From: Leptospira wolffii serovar Khorat str. Khorat-H2
GTDB lineage: Bacteria; Spirochaetota; Leptospiria; Leptospirales; Leptospiraceae
Length of the DNA: 64,000 bases
NCBI RefSeq assembly: GCF_000306115.2
Contig: NZ_AKWX02000020.1
Span: 310,001 to 374,000 of the forward strand
Direction of reading: 5' to 3'
Numbering within the stretch: position 1 is the stretch's first letter; every line of letters starts with the position of its first letter. This document shows positions 39,405 through 49,724 of this stretch, piece after piece. The position numbers and the translations under genes were made by a program. The notes under the pieces are model-generated. The model searched no databases, had not been told where the DNA came from, and was given only the letters and a program-made list of their open reading frames with translations.

Positions 39405-41327
39405 ATGTCCTGCGAATTTTGCGGAGAATCTTATAAGCCCGAAGGCAAACTCAAAGAAGGAAAATTTCTTTGCGGTTCATGCGGACGAGAATGGATTCTG
39501 GAAAAGAGAAGGGGCACTCGTATCAAGCCTCCTCCCGAACCGACCCTTTCCAACGAAATACTGTTGGAGTTCCTATCCTTATTCAATACGAGTCCGAATC
39601 TGGACGACTTGTTACAGAATTTCACCAATCTGGCCTTTCGCAAATTGAATCTCCCGGGAATTTCCGTCATGGTTTACGAACCTAGACTGGATCGAATCCT
39701 TGTTAAGTCCTGCAAGAATAGAAAGGGTCCGGCTCTGGAAAGATTGGCCTTTCGAATGGAAATCAAGAAAGGAGAAGATAACGGACCTTTAGGACAAGCG
39801 ATCGAAACCTGCAAGTCCATCTATTATAAATTCGCGGAGCAGTCCCATAAACAGATCCGCCAATACGGAAGAGTGAATAAGGTAGTCTCGGAACTTTCGG
39901 TGCCCATTCATTTAAAGGACGAGGTTTTAGGACTCATCAATGTGGATTATGAGAAAGACGATCCGATCCAAGTAGAGAAAGACAAATACTTCCTGGAATT
40001 AATAGCGAGTCAATTCGCCACCACTCTGAAGAATAGGATCCTATTCGAAGTCTCCCAAACCCAATCCAGGAATTTTAGAAACCTGCATTCTGCCGCGCTG
40101 AAGTTAAGCAGCCTCGGATTCAAATACAGAGCCGAAATCTTTCGAGTGATCCTCCTCTCTCTTACCGAATTTTCGGAAAGCGAAACCATTTTGCTTCTGG
40201 AAAGAAAATCGCAATCCAAAGAGGATAAGATCCGCTTCGAAGGACATCTTTTGACGGGAAGCCCTCGGGCCCCGGAACTTAAATTGAATCTGCCTCTAAG
40301 GGGAGATTGGGACGTTCTAAACTCCGCATCCGATCGAGCTATTCATCTCGATTCCTCTCAGGTAAAAGAATGGAAAGTCTTCGGAAACGGTAAGAAGCAA
40401 TTGGCTATTCTACCCGTGCTGAAATCCGAAGAGTCCGAGATTTGGATCATTCTAGCCAAGCAGGAAGAATTGCATTGGAGCCCGGAAGAGATAGACGTTT
40501 TAAACGCATTCGCGGTCCAAGCGGGGATCTCCATCCAAAACTTTCACTTATTCCACCAAAGAGCCGAAAAGGAGAGATTGGATAAAGAAATAGAAATCGC
40601 CAGGGATCTCCAACGGTCTCTTCTACCCCGAAAAATGCCGGAGCATCCGTCGTATGAATTCGGAGGCCTCATGATACCGGCGATAGGAGTCGGAGGGGAT
40701 TATTATGATTTCATTACGGATCCTTCAAACAAGGAAACCTATATATGTATAGGAGACGTGAGCGGAAAGGGAGTTCCTGCAGGAATCGTCATGGCTACGA
40801 TCCGAACCGTAATCCATTCTTTGGTAAGGATCAATCCCACTCCTTGGGAAATAATGAATACGGTAAATACATATCTATACCATAACTACTTTAAGGATTC
40901 CATTTCTCCTCGATTCATGTCTCTCACGATTCTACACTGGAATCGACTCGAGAATCGATTCCAGTTCAGCGGCGCAGGACAAGGTAGCATTCTGATCTAT
41001 AGAAAGAAGACCGACTCCTTGGAGGAAATCTCCACCGGGGGAGTCGTTCTCGGAATCGAACCGGACATCGGCCCTTTCGAGAATCGCGGAGAATTCCGAT
41101 TAGAACCGGGAGATTTCTTTCTCATGTACACGGACGGAGTATGGGAGGCTATGGATCCGGAAGAAAATTGCTTTGAAATGGAAAGACTGCAATACTGTAT
41201 ATTGGCCGGTAAGAAAGAAAACTTTCCCGTTCTGTTAGATAAGATTCTTCGCGCTATAAAAGACTTTACCGGAGAACGGGAACAGACGGACGATATAACT
41301 CTAAGCGGGATGAAACGCCTTTCTTAA
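39405..41327 (+). CDS. Zn-ribbon / GAF / PP2C (SpoIIE-type) serine phosphatase
   Basis: Start set at ATG 39405, which begins with the zinc ribbon MSCEFCGESYK...CGSCGREW; longer starts exist (39345, 39315). About 640 residues: four-Cys ribbon, a GAF domain (about 60-220), a second GAF-like segment, a helical linker (KERLDKEIEIARDLQRSLLP) and a C-terminal SpoIIE/PP2C domain with VGGDYYDFI, CIGDVSGKGVPAGIVMATIR, FSGAGQGS, DFFLMYTDGVWEAMDPEE and TDDITL. PP2C phosphatases of this kind control anti-sigma/anti-anti-sigma partner switching. The divergent orientation to the 39126 regulator suggests linked control. Confidence 0.9.
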   Translation: MSCEFCGESYKPEGKLKEGKFLCGSCGREWILEKRRGTRIKPPPEPTLSNEILLEFLSLFNTSPNLDDLLQNFTNLAFRKLNLPGISVMVYEPRLDRILVKSCKNRKGPALERLAFRMEIKKGEDNGPLGQAIETCKSIYYKFAEQSHKQIRQYGRVNKVVSELSVPIHLKDEVLGLINVDYEKDDPIQVEKDKYFLELIASQFATTLKNRILFEVSQTQSRNFRNLHSAALKLSSLGFKYRAEIFRVILLSLTEFSESETILLLERKSQSKEDKIRFEGHLLTGSPRAPELKLNLPLRGDWDVLNSASDRAIHLDSSQVKEWKVFGNGKKQLAILPVLKSEESEIWIILAKQEELHWSPEEIDVLNAFAVQAGISIQNFHLFHQRAEKERLDKEIEIARDLQRSLLPRKMPEHPSYEFGGLMIPAIGVGGDYYDFITDPSNKETYICIGDVSGKGVPAGIVMATIRTVIHSLVRINPTPWEIMNTVNTYLYHNYFKDSISPRFMSLTILHWNRLENRFQFSGAGQGSILIYRKKTDSLEEISTGGVVLGIEPDIGPFENRGEFRLEPGDFFLMYTDGVWEAMDPEENCFEMERLQYCILAGKKENFPVLLDKILRAIKDFTGEREQTDDITLSGMKRLS

Positions 41328-41331
41328 TAGA

Positions 41332-42587
41332 ATGAAACAAGAATTAGAGAATATTTTTCAAAGAGCCTGGGATTCCTTAACTTTTTACCACGCTTTGATG
41401 ATGGGAAAAAAGGCGATCATCGCTTTTTCCGGCGGAAAGGATTCCGCTCTCGTTTTACAATTTTACCTCTGGTTAAAGCAAAAGGCGCTGATTTCCAAAT
41501 CCCCGATCTTATATCATCTGGATCACTCCATTCGGAACAACTCGGAGCAGGAAACCTCGATCCTAGAATATGCAGAAAGTTTAAACTTAGAGCTTTTCTT
41601 TAAAAAAAAAACGTCCCACTCTTCTGCAATAAAACCGGCCTAAGCCTAGAAGAAGCCGGAAGAAAACTACGCTATAAGGATCTGGAAAGAATCGCCAAAA
41701 GGCTCGAAGGTTATATCGTAACCGGCCACCATACGGAAGATTATCTTGAGACGGTGCTTTTACAACTCATCCGAGGAGGAGGTTGGAATTCTCTTCGAAC
41801 TCTCGGCGTTTTCGAAAACAATCGTCTCCGTCCTCTCGTACTTTTTTCCGATAGGGATAGGAAATCCGCCATGAACATCGGGGGCTGGCCCGTCTTTGAA
41901 GACGAGTCCAACGAATCTACTAAGTATCTTAGAAACCGGATTCGTTCCGAGATTCTCCCGATCCTATTGAGAGAAGGTGCTGATCCCGACAAGATCTTCA
42001 GAAATTTTCACGACCTAGAAATTCCTAGACCTGCCCTTAAGAACCAGGCAAGGCAAGAAAGCGAGATTCGATGCGTATCTAGACAGATCCTGGAGAAGGA
42101 ACAAATTTCAGTCTGTAAAAACATTCTGGACCTGCACCTTAAAAGTCTTGGACTTCATCCTCTTAAGTCGGTATTCCTTTCCGACTTACTGGCTAAGATC
42201 GACGCGAATACTTCTTTCTCCTTGGAAAATCGAGAGGCTTGGTTTTGGAAAAGTGTCTCCTCTGATTTGTACATTCTTCCCAAGACAGCTCTTTACTTTC
42301 AGGATTTCCAATTTGAAGAGGAAAAATTATTTCTAAAATGGAACGGCAAAACCAAGAAAATTCCTGCAAATTGCGTTCCAGCTCGGGACTCGGAAAATGA
42401 AACCATTCTTCTGGGAGGAATTCATAAAGACGTTTCCGAAATCTTAAGGGAGAAAGAGATTCCGATTCCGGTAAGAAAAATGCTACCCATTCTAAAACGG
42501 GGAGCGAAAACTGTTTTGGTTTGTCTTCGGATGTGGGACTCTCGTTTGGACGATATCCGATCGGATGATTTTAATCCGGACCCTTAA
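41332..42587 (+). CDS. tilS: tRNA(Ile)-lysidine synthase, frameshifted at a 10-A run
   Basis: The N-terminal part (from ATG 41332) has the PP-loop FSGGKDSA (SGGxDS ATP motif) and HLDHSIRNNS. At A602-A611 of 41600s (ten A, 41602-41611) the frame must shift by one: with nine A the reading continues KKNVPLFCNKTGLSLEEAGR then LRYKDLERIAKR...TGHHTEDYLETVLLQLIRGG, the canonical TilS continuation, running to TAA 42587. As written, the first frame stops at 41643. Total about 418 residues, the normal length. TilS makes lysidine at C34 of tRNA-Ile(CAU) and is generally essential, so slippage or a sequencing error is likelier than loss. Confidence 0.85.
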
Positions 42588-42599
42588 AGTGAGAGGTTT

Positions 42600-43274
42600 A
42601 TGGAAGAGATCCAAGAATTAAAGCCGGATCCATTCTTTCGGGATGTAAAATTCTATTCGTCTTACGCGGACGCGGCCAAAGTGCCGGTCAAGGGTGTTCC
42701 TCATATCGCGTTTGCAGGACGCTCCAATTCCGGAAAATCTAGACTATTAAACGCAATCGTAGAAAGGAAATCTTTGGCAAAGGTTTCCGCAACTCCCGGA
42801 AAAACCAAGCTCCTCAATTTCTTTCTGGTTTCCAAATCCCTCTTCCTGGTCGATACTCCTGGCTTCGGATATTCGGCTAATTCTCACAAGGACCATGAGC
42901 AGATGATGGATCTACTCATGAACTATCTAAATTCCGCCAAAGACTTGAAATGTCTTTTTCTACTTTCCGACGCTCAGCGCGATCTGCCTGAGGAGGAGTT
43001 GGAACTGATAGGAACCTGTTTCGAGAAAGGAACTAAACCGGTTCTAATCAGAACTAAGATCGATAAATTGAATCAATCCGAACTTTCCAAACTCCGCAAA
43101 AAGATGAAAAACATCCAAGGTCTGTATCCGATGTTGGAGATCGTCCTAGTGTCTCCTAAGTACGGAAAAGGTTTGCCGGAATTAAGAAAGATTATCGAGA
43201 CTTTGATGAAATCGATCGTAGTCCCGGCTCCTGCGGAAGATCCTCTTCCCGAAGAAATCCACGAGCAAGCCTGA
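42600..43274 (+). CDS. engB: EngB/YsxC-type ribosome-assembly GTPase
   Basis: 224 residues. G1 [17 protein letters not shown] (EngB-typical GRSNxGKS), G2 [14 protein letters not shown]3 [11 protein letters not shown]4 IRTKIDKL. Functions in 50S subunit assembly and is essential in most bacteria. It starts 12 bases after tilS, on the same strand, so the two are likely co-transcribed. The C-terminus carries a short acidic tail ([13 protein letters not shown]). Confidence 0.93.
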   Translation: MEEIQELKPDPFFRDVKFYSSYADAAKVPVKGVPHIAFAGRSNSGKSRLLNAIVERKSLAKVSATPGKTKLLNFFLVSKSLFLVDTPGFGYSANSHKDHEQMMDLLMNYLNSAKDLKCLFLLSDAQRDLPEEELELIGTCFEKGTKPVLIRTKIDKLNQSELSKLRKKMKNIQGLYPMLEIVLVSPKYGKGLPELRKIIETLMKSIVVPAPAEDPLPEEIHEQA

Positions 43275-43278
43275 TCCT

Positions 43279-43974
43279 TTAAGCGAAGGATTCCAAAAAA
43301 TTTCCGGAGGCCTCTAAGGCTTCTCCGTTATATACCTTTCCCGCAAATTGGATCTGTTTTTCATTCAACTCCTGAATGGTTTGCAGGGTCTCGTCTAGAA
43401 GCGCTTTGAGTTTTTCTTGGCTCAATGCGAGTTCCAATTTTCTCTTACGTTCCACGAGTTTCATATGTTTGTGTGCTTCGTCTTCGGATTTATTCTCCGG
43501 ATCAGAAGAGGATAATTCGTTGGTATCCAGACGATCGAGCTCCTGATCGATTTCCCTTAGCTCGGACATAAGTTCCCATTCTTTATCGGAAATCAACTCG
43601 GAACGGCCGGCAGCCTTCGCTTCGGAACTTTTATCTTTGTTTTCCGGTTTAGAATGAGAAGAAGAGGAAGTTTCCGAATGTTTAGGGGATTCTTCCTCCG
43701 ATTTTTTTACGGTAGTGGCCCTAGTTTCTCCGGCAACTGCGACTAACTTTCCATCTCTCATTTCATAATGGATGGAAACTTCCATAGAACGTATTTCGGC
43801 ACGATCTCGAATAGCTTCGTTTCTAAATTCGGCTACATGGCCCAACTCATGGGAGATGACATGGAGTACAGACGTAGACTGAGGCGAGCTTTCCAACTGC
43901 CCATGGCCTATGTACTGAACCGAAGTGTCCTTCGGCCTTTCCGGTAAGGAAGATTGTATAACTCCCAGGTTCAT
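43279..43974 (-). CDS. SprA-like putative metalloprotease
   Basis: 231 residues. HELGH (about 42-46) in HVISHELGHVAEFRNEAIRD is a zinc-metalloprotease HExxH motif of the SprA-related type; the region before it has GHGQLESSPQ. The rest is a Ser/Glu/Lys-rich disordered part and a coiled-coil-like C-terminus (LVERKRKLELALSQEKLKAL). Family recognised from the motif and the short N-terminal domain; there is no signal peptide. Convergent with engB (4-base gap). Role unknown. Confidence 0.6.
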   Translation of the reverse strand: MNLGVIQSSLPERPKDTSVQYIGHGQLESSPQSTSVLHVISHELGHVAEFRNEAIRDRAEIRSMEVSIHYEMRDGKLVAVAGETRATTVKKSEEESPKHSETSSSSHSKPENKDKSSEAKAAGRSELISDKEWELMSELREIDQELDRLDTNELSSSDPENKSEDEAHKHMKLVERKRKLELALSQEKLKALLDETLQTIQELNEKQIQFAGKVYNGEALEASGNFLESFA

Positions 43975-44013
43975 CCTATTATAAATGTCGGTCCCGGAGC
44001 CTCTTAGTTTAGA

Positions 44014-44036
44014 GGTTTAGAAAAAATTTCTAAACC
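44014..44036 (-). terminator. possible terminator hairpin after the PilZ gene
   Basis: GGTTTAGAAA (44014-44023) and TTTCTAAACC (44027-44036) form a perfect 10-bp inverted repeat with a 3-base loop, in the gap downstream of the PilZ gene stop (minus strand). A T-rich stretch lies between the PilZ stop and the hairpin, not clearly after it, so the call is moderate. Confidence 0.45.
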
Positions 44037-44051
44037 ATTTAAAAAAAAGCG

Positions 44052-44411
44052 TTAGCTGCAGTATGCTATCTTATTCAGTATTTCAAGGACGGCCGCATCA
44101 CATAGATCGTGAAAGACTACAGCGTATCTAAAGCCTTCGTCCATTTTAGTTTTTCGAATAATATCTCCTTGTATCTCACAAGTAAACATAGGCGACATAA
44201 GCGTTAATCGCCCTCCCGCATTCCATTCTTTCTCCGAAAGAACCGAAGCACCCATCATGGATATATCCAACAAAATGCCTTCGGCCCATTCTCCCGCTTC
44301 GAAAAGTTTTACCCGATTGTCTTTGCGGAATCTAACATAATATCTCTTGTCCGCAAACAAACCGGGACCTCCCTTGGAGGAAGGTTCTGCCCCGATCTCT
44401 AGTCTTTGCAT
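44052..44411 (-). CDS. PilZ-domain protein
   Basis: 119 residues, a single PilZ-type domain. Visible: RYYVRFRKDNRVKLFEAGEW (RxxxR-like c-di-GMP-binding region), then EGILLDISMMGASVLSEKEW (the D/NxSxxG motif, here DISMMGAS) and RLTLMSPMF. It probably binds cyclic-di-GMP and alters a partner. Together with the degenerate HD-GYP genes it points to a c-di-GMP theme. Cytosolic. Confidence 0.75.
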   Translation of the reverse strand: MQRLEIGAEPSSKGGPGLFADKRYYVRFRKDNRVKLFEAGEWAEGILLDISMMGASVLSEKEWNAGGRLTLMSPMFTCEIQGDIIRKTKMDEGFRYAVVFHDLCDAAVLEILNKIAYCS

Positions 44412-44496
44412 AGCCGGAAAAGGATACTATGAACGAGGATTTTTTAAAAGGAGATTTCCGAATTATATAAGAAATCCGTTACTAAGAACAAAATCC

Positions 44497-45438
44497 CTAC
44501 TCAAGTAAGAAGGTGTCCGACTCTCTCGCCAGAACGATCTCATGAATGTGGGATGATTCTTTCTCTTGATTGAACATTCGTAAGATTTCTTCGTCCGGAT
44601 GATCCGGTTCGTGATGAGTTAGAACCAACTTTTGCACACCCAGAACTTCCCCGCATTTTATGGCGAGTTTTCCGGATGTATGTCCCCATCCGATCTTTTT
44701 ATCCGCCTCTTCGGAACTATATTGCGCGTCTATGATCAGCATATCCGGTTTTCCGATCTCTTTGCGCAATTGAGCGAAATCCTCCAGATCCTCGTCTCGA
44801 ACTTCCACATCCGTGCAGAATAGAAAGCTTCTACCGTCTTCTTCGATATGGTAGCCGGTACAGTTACCCGGATGTTTTTGCTGGAAAGGTGTTACCTTAA
44901 AATCGCCGATTTGAACCGTTTGGTTTCTTTTGAGGAAGATGAACTGTTTTTTGGACAGCATCTCGTCCAGTGTGATCGGGAAATTCTCCGGATTCTGCTG
45001 CCTATCAAATCTCTCCTTCAGATTGGATATGGTGGAATAGAAATCCACCTCTACGGTGGGAATATAACCCGGCTTAAAGAAAGGCCAACCTTGGATATGA
45101 TCCCAATGGGTATGAGTCACTAAGATTCGGATCTTACCGCCTTTCGCGATCCCTTCCTTAAGTAGATCGTTTCCGAGTTCCCTCATTCCGGAACCGCAAT
45201 CGATTACCAGCCGATCCCCTTTTTTGGACTCAACATATACGCATGTGGTATTTCCGCCGACCGGTCGTAATAGATTCGGCTCGAGATCCTTGATGAATTC
45301 GGTCACGGAAAAGGTTCCGTTCTTAATTTGGAATTCCCTGTGGGCGGATTCCAGGATCTTCTCTAGTTTTTCTTTGTATTCTTTTCCCGAAAGCGGGGTA
45401 GGAAGAGAGCCTCTCACCCCGTATAATTTTATTTTCAC
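44497..45438 (-). CDS. metallo-beta-lactamase-fold protein
   Basis: 313 residues. Metal site [13 protein letters not shown] (HxHxDH) at about 112-121, a later [10 protein letters not shown] and a distal metal-ligand region [14 protein letters not shown]. An N-terminal [18 protein letters not shown] gives the typical 'VRGSxPT' start of the PhnP/ElaC-like MBL subgroup. Predicted cytosolic hydrolase of an unknown phosphodiester or cyclic nucleotide. It is divergent from trmB. Confidence 0.82.
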   Translation of the reverse strand: MKIKLYGVRGSLPTPLSGKEYKEKLEKILESAHREFQIKNGTFSVTEFIKDLEPNLLRPVGGNTTCVYVESKKGDRLVIDCGSGMRELGNDLLKEGIAKGGKIRILVTHTHWDHIQGWPFFKPGYIPTVEVDFYSTISNLKERFDRQQNPENFPITLDEMLSKKQFIFLKRNQTVQIGDFKVTPFQQKHPGNCTGYHIEEDGRSFLFCTDVEVRDEDLEDFAQLRKEIGKPDMLIIDAQYSSEEADKKIGWGHTSGKLAIKCGEVLGVQKLVLTHHEPDHPDEEILRMFNQEKESSHIHEIVLARESDTFLLE

Positions 45439-45487
45439 TGTATTAAATTAAACAACTTGGAGATTTGGTATTTTCAGACAAACGCAT

Positions 45488-46138
45488 ATGACAGAACCGG
45501 ACTTTCGACAAAAACAATGGAAGATCGCGACCCGTATACCTTTTGTATCGGATTATTTCCTAAAAATTCAGTCCGAAAGTAAATTAAAAAAAAGGGATCT
45601 ATTTCCTAAGGAATTCGGGACATATTATCTAGAACTAGGTTCAGGATGGGGAGAAGTCGCAGTAGAGTTAGCTAAGTGCTTTCCGGATACCGGTTTCATA
45701 CTCATGGAAAAGAAAGCGGACCGAATCCGACAAACGATCCGGGATCTCACCAAGGAAAAGCTCAATAACGTTAGACTCTTATCGGTGAATTTCAACTGGT
45801 TTCTCGAGGAAATTTTCGAAGAAGGCATCTTCGATGAGATTTTACTGAATTTTCCGGATCCCTGGCCTAAGAAGCGACATCATAAGCACAGAACTTTAAG
45901 CCCTAGGTTTTTGGATACATTGCATATTCTTTTGAAGCCTGGCGGAAGATTTCGTTTCGCTACGGATTACGGTCCGTACGGAAGAAAGGCCATAGGATTT
46001 TTTCGAAAAGACTCCCGCTTCAGACCGGAATCGACGGAATTTTCGTTGGAAAGAAAGGACTTTCCAATTTCCTACTTTGAGCAAACGAAGCGGGAGGAAA
46101 ACTCCCGCATTTATTATTTAGATCGGATTCGGCTTTAG
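45488..46138 (+). CDS. trmB: tRNA (guanine-N7-)-methyltransferase
   Basis: 216 residues. SAM motif [16 protein letters not shown] (about 53-68), [11 protein letters not shown] after it, and the family signature [20 protein letters not shown], which is diagnostic of TrmB (N7-methyl-G46 of tRNA). The C-terminus ([16 protein letters not shown]) also fits. Cytosolic. Confidence 0.95.
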   Translation: MTEPDFRQKQWKIATRIPFVSDYFLKIQSESKLKKRDLFPKEFGTYYLELGSGWGEVAVELAKCFPDTGFILMEKKADRIRQTIRDLTKEKLNNVRLLSVNFNWFLEEIFEEGIFDEILLNFPDPWPKKRHHKHRTLSPRFLDTLHILLKPGGRFRFATDYGPYGRKAIGFFRKDSRFRPESTEFSLERKDFPISYFEQTKREENSRIYYLDRIRL

Positions 46139-46151
46139 ATTTTACTAAAGA

Positions 46152-49100
46152 TCAGTGGTAAAGCAGGGAATAAACGCTATCGGAATCCCGAGCCAATTTA
46201 TAGGTCCAGGCGGCTTCTCCCTTCTCATCATAGCGAACGGCTGTATTATCCTTATATAATACGATAAAATCGCCCTTCTTGCCGGGTAGAATTCCTTCCA
46301 CGGTTTTATCGGCAATCTTCAGTTCTTTGATAGAAGAGGAGCCGGCGTCTATTCTCGAAACCTTTTCGTCGGACGCGAACCAAACGGAGTTTCCTCGAAC
46401 GCTAAACAGAGAAGAATCCTTGTGTTTCAATTCCGATTGAGTGCTTTTACCCTTGCCCGATACGTAAACCACCGCTTTATCCGTACGGAAGAAGCTTCCG
46501 TCTTCCGTTGCACCTAATAATCTCAGATCTTTAGATCCGGTCCAAACCGATTCCGGATCCTTACTCAGTTTGGCATCCGTTAGAAAAATCTTATCTTCTT
46601 TAGCGGATGAAACTATAAGATACAATTGACCCTTCTTAGAAGCGGACCATGCTTTCGCGTCCAAAGGAACGGATTTATTTTCTTCGAAAGTATCGGAGTA
46701 ACTGGTTAGAATTCTCTTTCCCGCATTTTCCGTTTCGACTAGCACTCTATCTCCGGATACCTGAGACTTCTTGAACGATCCGGTCAAAGCCACCGAATTG
46801 ATGAGCGTTCCAGAATTCTGATCTCTCACTTCCAGAGTTTTATCCGTGAAGGTGTAGATCCTACGATCGGCCAGTATATTCTTAAATGGCTTAGTGGTCG
46901 TGATTCTCCAGAGACGAATCGAACGATTCTTATCCAAAGCCTCTACGGAAGTTCCGTAATTCAGCAACAATAGATCGTTGATGATTACGGGTAAACCTAC
47001 AAGAGACCCGCGATTCGGATATGGCTGCAAGATCACAGGCGTGTCGGAATCGGATAATACCAATTTCTCGGCTTGGCTGGAATATGGAGAATTCGGATAG
47101 TTTTCGGCAAGTTCGCGACCGAGTTCGATCACCAAACGTTTGTATTCGGCGTTCCCGGGATTCTTGGTCCTTAACTCGGAGAGAATGCGGATTCTCGCGT
47201 GTAGGAACTTTTCGTTTCTCTCTAGTTCGATCGCTTTCACGATTTCCGAATCCGCGGTCTCCAAATCACCCTTTTTGAAATAGATATAGGAAAGTTGGAA
47301 ATGAGCATCCGGAAAGTCCGGATTCTTCTTGATGATGTCCTTGAAGATATCCACCGCTTGATCGAGTAGATTATCGTTGAACAAAACGATTCCGATATTG
47401 TACGGAGCCAGTTCATTCTCCGCATCCGCTTTCATAGCGCTTTCGAATTCTTCCCTTGCTTCTTTTGTCTTGCCCTGGCTATAGAATGCGATTCCTTTGC
47501 CGATTCTGGAAGCGGTGAATTCTGGATTCAAAAGCCAGGAGCGATTAAAGGATTCGATAGCAGGTTCGTATTTCTTTTTCTGAAGGCCGATGATTCCGAG
47601 TTGGTAGTGGCTATAATAAGAATCGGGTTTCTTTTCCAAAATTTTCTGGAATCCTGCCTCCGCCTTATCCACTTCTCCTTTTCTAAGTAGGAAAGCCTGG
47701 ATAGCTTCCTGGGAAGCGAGATTCTTGGAGCTATCGGGAGCATTTTCCAATAAGGATATGCCTTTTTCCTCCATTCCCATCGCCAAATAACATTCAGCTA
47801 TTTTAATATAAAGGGTTAACTTCTTGGTCTTATCGTATGCGGATTGATAAAGAGGTAGAGCCTTTTCGTAAGATTTCGCATCGAAGAAACGATTCGCCTT
47901 TTGGATCGTAGGAATGACTTCGGCGAACTTTCTATTTTGCTCGATGGTTTGTTTTGCCTCCGCGATTTCCGGAAGGTCCTTCGTCAGTTTCTCCGCCTTT
48001 GCCAACCAGGAGGCGGCAGAATCGTAATTGGCCTTTTCGTTTTCTTCCAGAGCGATCTTGTAATACAAGAAAGCCAATCGGAAAGGAACCGATTCGTTAT
48101 TAGGATACTTCTTAATGAGTCCTTTATAAATGTTTTCAGCCTTCTCGAATTCTTTTTTGTCTTCGTAGGTCCTTGCTAGAACGATTCCGGAAATCGGATC
48201 GTTTCCGGTAATAGATTCCAATTCCTTGGTGTATTGGTTTACCTTTGCTTGGTTCTTTTGGGAAGAATACAGGCGTATGAGTCCTTGCAAAGCCGGTAAA
48301 TTTCCCTTTTGGAGGCTGAGAGCTTTCAGGTAATTCTGCTCGGAAAGTTTGGATTCTCCGGTGATTTGATAGAGACGGCCGAATGCTGTATACACTCCTG
48401 GATCGTCAGAATCTTTCGCCTTAGCCTTATCGAAGGCGACTTTGGCGGATTTAGTATCACCTTTTCTTAATTTTTGGTCCCCTTCGTTTATCAATTCCGA
48501 GGACTCGAGAAAGGCTCTTACTTTTTTCGTTTCGTCGTCTTGCTTCAAAGAATCTAATTCATTCTTCGCAGTTTTGAATCGGTTCTCGGAAGCCAGCAGA
48601 TACACCAAGTTCAGAACCGGTTCCTTATATGTCGGATCCAGCTCTCTGGCTTTCGTAAAGGATACCATCGCTTTAGCATTCTCGCCTAAAGACTTTTGGT
48701 TCAAGCCGATCTGGTTATAGATAGATGCGTTCTTCGGAAAGAATGGGATCGCTTTCTCCAATACGGAAATCGCTTTAGGATTGTTTCCTGATTTGCTATA
48801 CGCGGCGGCGAGTCCCGAGTAGGCTTCCCAATAATCCGCTTTCAACTTTAAGGATGTTTCGAAGGCTTTCACGGCCCCGTCCGTATCTCCGGAAAGTATC
48901 TTAGCATTCCCCAAAAACACGAATGGAGAAGGATTCTTAGGATCCAACTGAGTTGCGGATTGGAAATTCTGTATGGCCTCGCCGTAATTCTTGGCCTTCA
49001 AGGCTGTGTTTCCTTTCTCCAGATAAGAAGCGACCCTGGTGGCGGAAGCGGACTGCTTGGCGGATGCAAGTTCCGGATCCGCTTTTCTAGCCTTTTCAAA

Positions 49101-49724
49101 ATAGGATTCCGCAGCCTCGTATGCTTTCAATTGAACTGCGGTGTCTCCCAACTGCATGTAGAGCTGGGCCTTGAATTTGAATTTATCCTCGGGAATGGAT
49201 TTTAAAGCGGTATAAGCCTCGTCGTATTTTCCTATCGTTTTCAGAAGAACGGCCTTCTTAAACGTATAAGAGGCTCCGTCCACTTTAGGAAGCTTTTCCA
49301 ATTTGGAATAGATTTCGAGCGCTTCCTTGTTGGCTCCTTGAGCCGTATAAAGAATTCCTAATGTTAAAAGAATCTGTTCGTTTTCAGGATCCAGCTCTGT
49401 TCCCTTTTTCAAGGAAGCGAGAGACTCGTCGGATTTTCCGAGACGGTATTCCGAGGATCCGATCAGATAGTATCCTTCTGCAGTAGGATAAACCGCTACC
49501 GCATCACGACCTTTTGCCAAAGAAAGATCGAATTTTCCTTTTTGAAAGGCGGAGTTCCCTTCGTTGATCAATCGGGAGACTTGTTTCAGTTTTTGCCTAG
49601 CGACCAGATCCGTTTCCATAATCGCGTCCTGCGAATTGGATTTTCGGAAGTCTTTCGAAACGCAGCCAACCGTAACGAAGGCTAGAATAAAGAAAACGTA
49701 AGTATTTCGCTGCAATCGGTTCAT
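46152..49724 (-). CDS. TPR-repeat lipoprotein with C-terminal propeller-like domain
   Basis: Start ATG 49724; its A overlaps the upstream TGA (TGATG). About 1190 residues. Lipobox FVTVGC, then about 20 TPR-like repeats (for example EGYYLIGSSEYRLGKSDESL, then ASLKKGTELDPENEQILLTL) up to roughly residue 880. The last 300 residues resemble a beta-propeller of the PQQ/WD type (LLLNYGTSVEALDKNRSIRL and similar repeats). It is probably a large periplasmic or outer-membrane scaffold. It is translationally coupled to the PEGA lipoprotein upstream, so the two likely form an envelope complex. Role unknown. Confidence 0.8.
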   Translation of the reverse strand: MNRLQRNTYVFFILAFVTVGCVSKDFRKSNSQDAIMETDLVARQKLKQVSRLINEGNSAFQKGKFDLSLAKGRDAVAVYPTAEGYYLIGSSEYRLGKSDESLASLKKGTELDPENEQILLTLGILYTAQGANKEALEIYSKLEKLPKVDGASYTFKKAVLLKTIGKYDEAYTALKSIPEDKFKFKAQLYMQLGDTAVQLKAYEAAESYFEKARKADPELASAKQSASATRVASYLEKGNTALKAKNYGEAIQNFQSATQLDPKNPSPFVFLGNAKILSGDTDGAVKAFETSLKLKADYWEAYSGLAAAYSKSGNNPKAISVLEKAIPFFPKNASIYNQIGLNQKSLGENAKAMVSFTKARELDPTYKEPVLNLVYLLASENRFKTAKNELDSLKQDDETKKVRAFLESSELINEGDQKLRKGDTKSAKVAFDKAKAKDSDDPGVYTAFGRLYQITGESKLSEQNYLKALSLQKGNLPALQGLIRLYSSQKNQAKVNQYTKELESITGNDPISGIVLARTYEDKKEFEKAENIYKGLIKKYPNNESVPFRLAFLYYKIALEENEKANYDSAASWLAKAEKLTKDLPEIAEAKQTIEQNRKFAEVIPTIQKANRFFDAKSYEKALPLYQSAYDKTKKLTLYIKIAECYLAMGMEEKGISLLENAPDSSKNLASQEAIQAFLLRKGEVDKAEAGFQKILEKKPDSYYSHYQLGIIGLQKKKYEPAIESFNRSWLLNPEFTASRIGKGIAFYSQGKTKEAREEFESAMKADAENELAPYNIGIVLFNDNLLDQAVDIFKDIIKKNPDFPDAHFQLSYIYFKKGDLETADSEIVKAIELERNEKFLHARIRILSELRTKNPGNAEYKRLVIELGRELAENYPNSPYSSQAEKLVLSDSDTPVILQPYPNRGSLVGLPVIINDLLLLNYGTSVEALDKNRSIRLWRITTTKPFKNILADRRIYTFTDKTLEVRDQNSGTLINSVALTGSFKKSQVSGDRVLVETENAGKRILTSYSDTFEENKSVPLDAKAWSASKKGQLYLIVSSAKEDKIFLTDAKLSKDPESVWTGSKDLRLLGATEDGSFFRTDKAVVYVSGKGKSTQSELKHKDSSLFSVRGNSVWFASDEKVSRIDAGSSSIKELKIADKTVEGILPGKKGDFIVLYKDNTAVRYDEKGEAAWTYKLARDSDSVYSLLYH

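Noticed and set aside
41754..42587. Separate 277-codon gene
   Set aside because: It is the second half of tilS in the shifted frame, not an independent gene.
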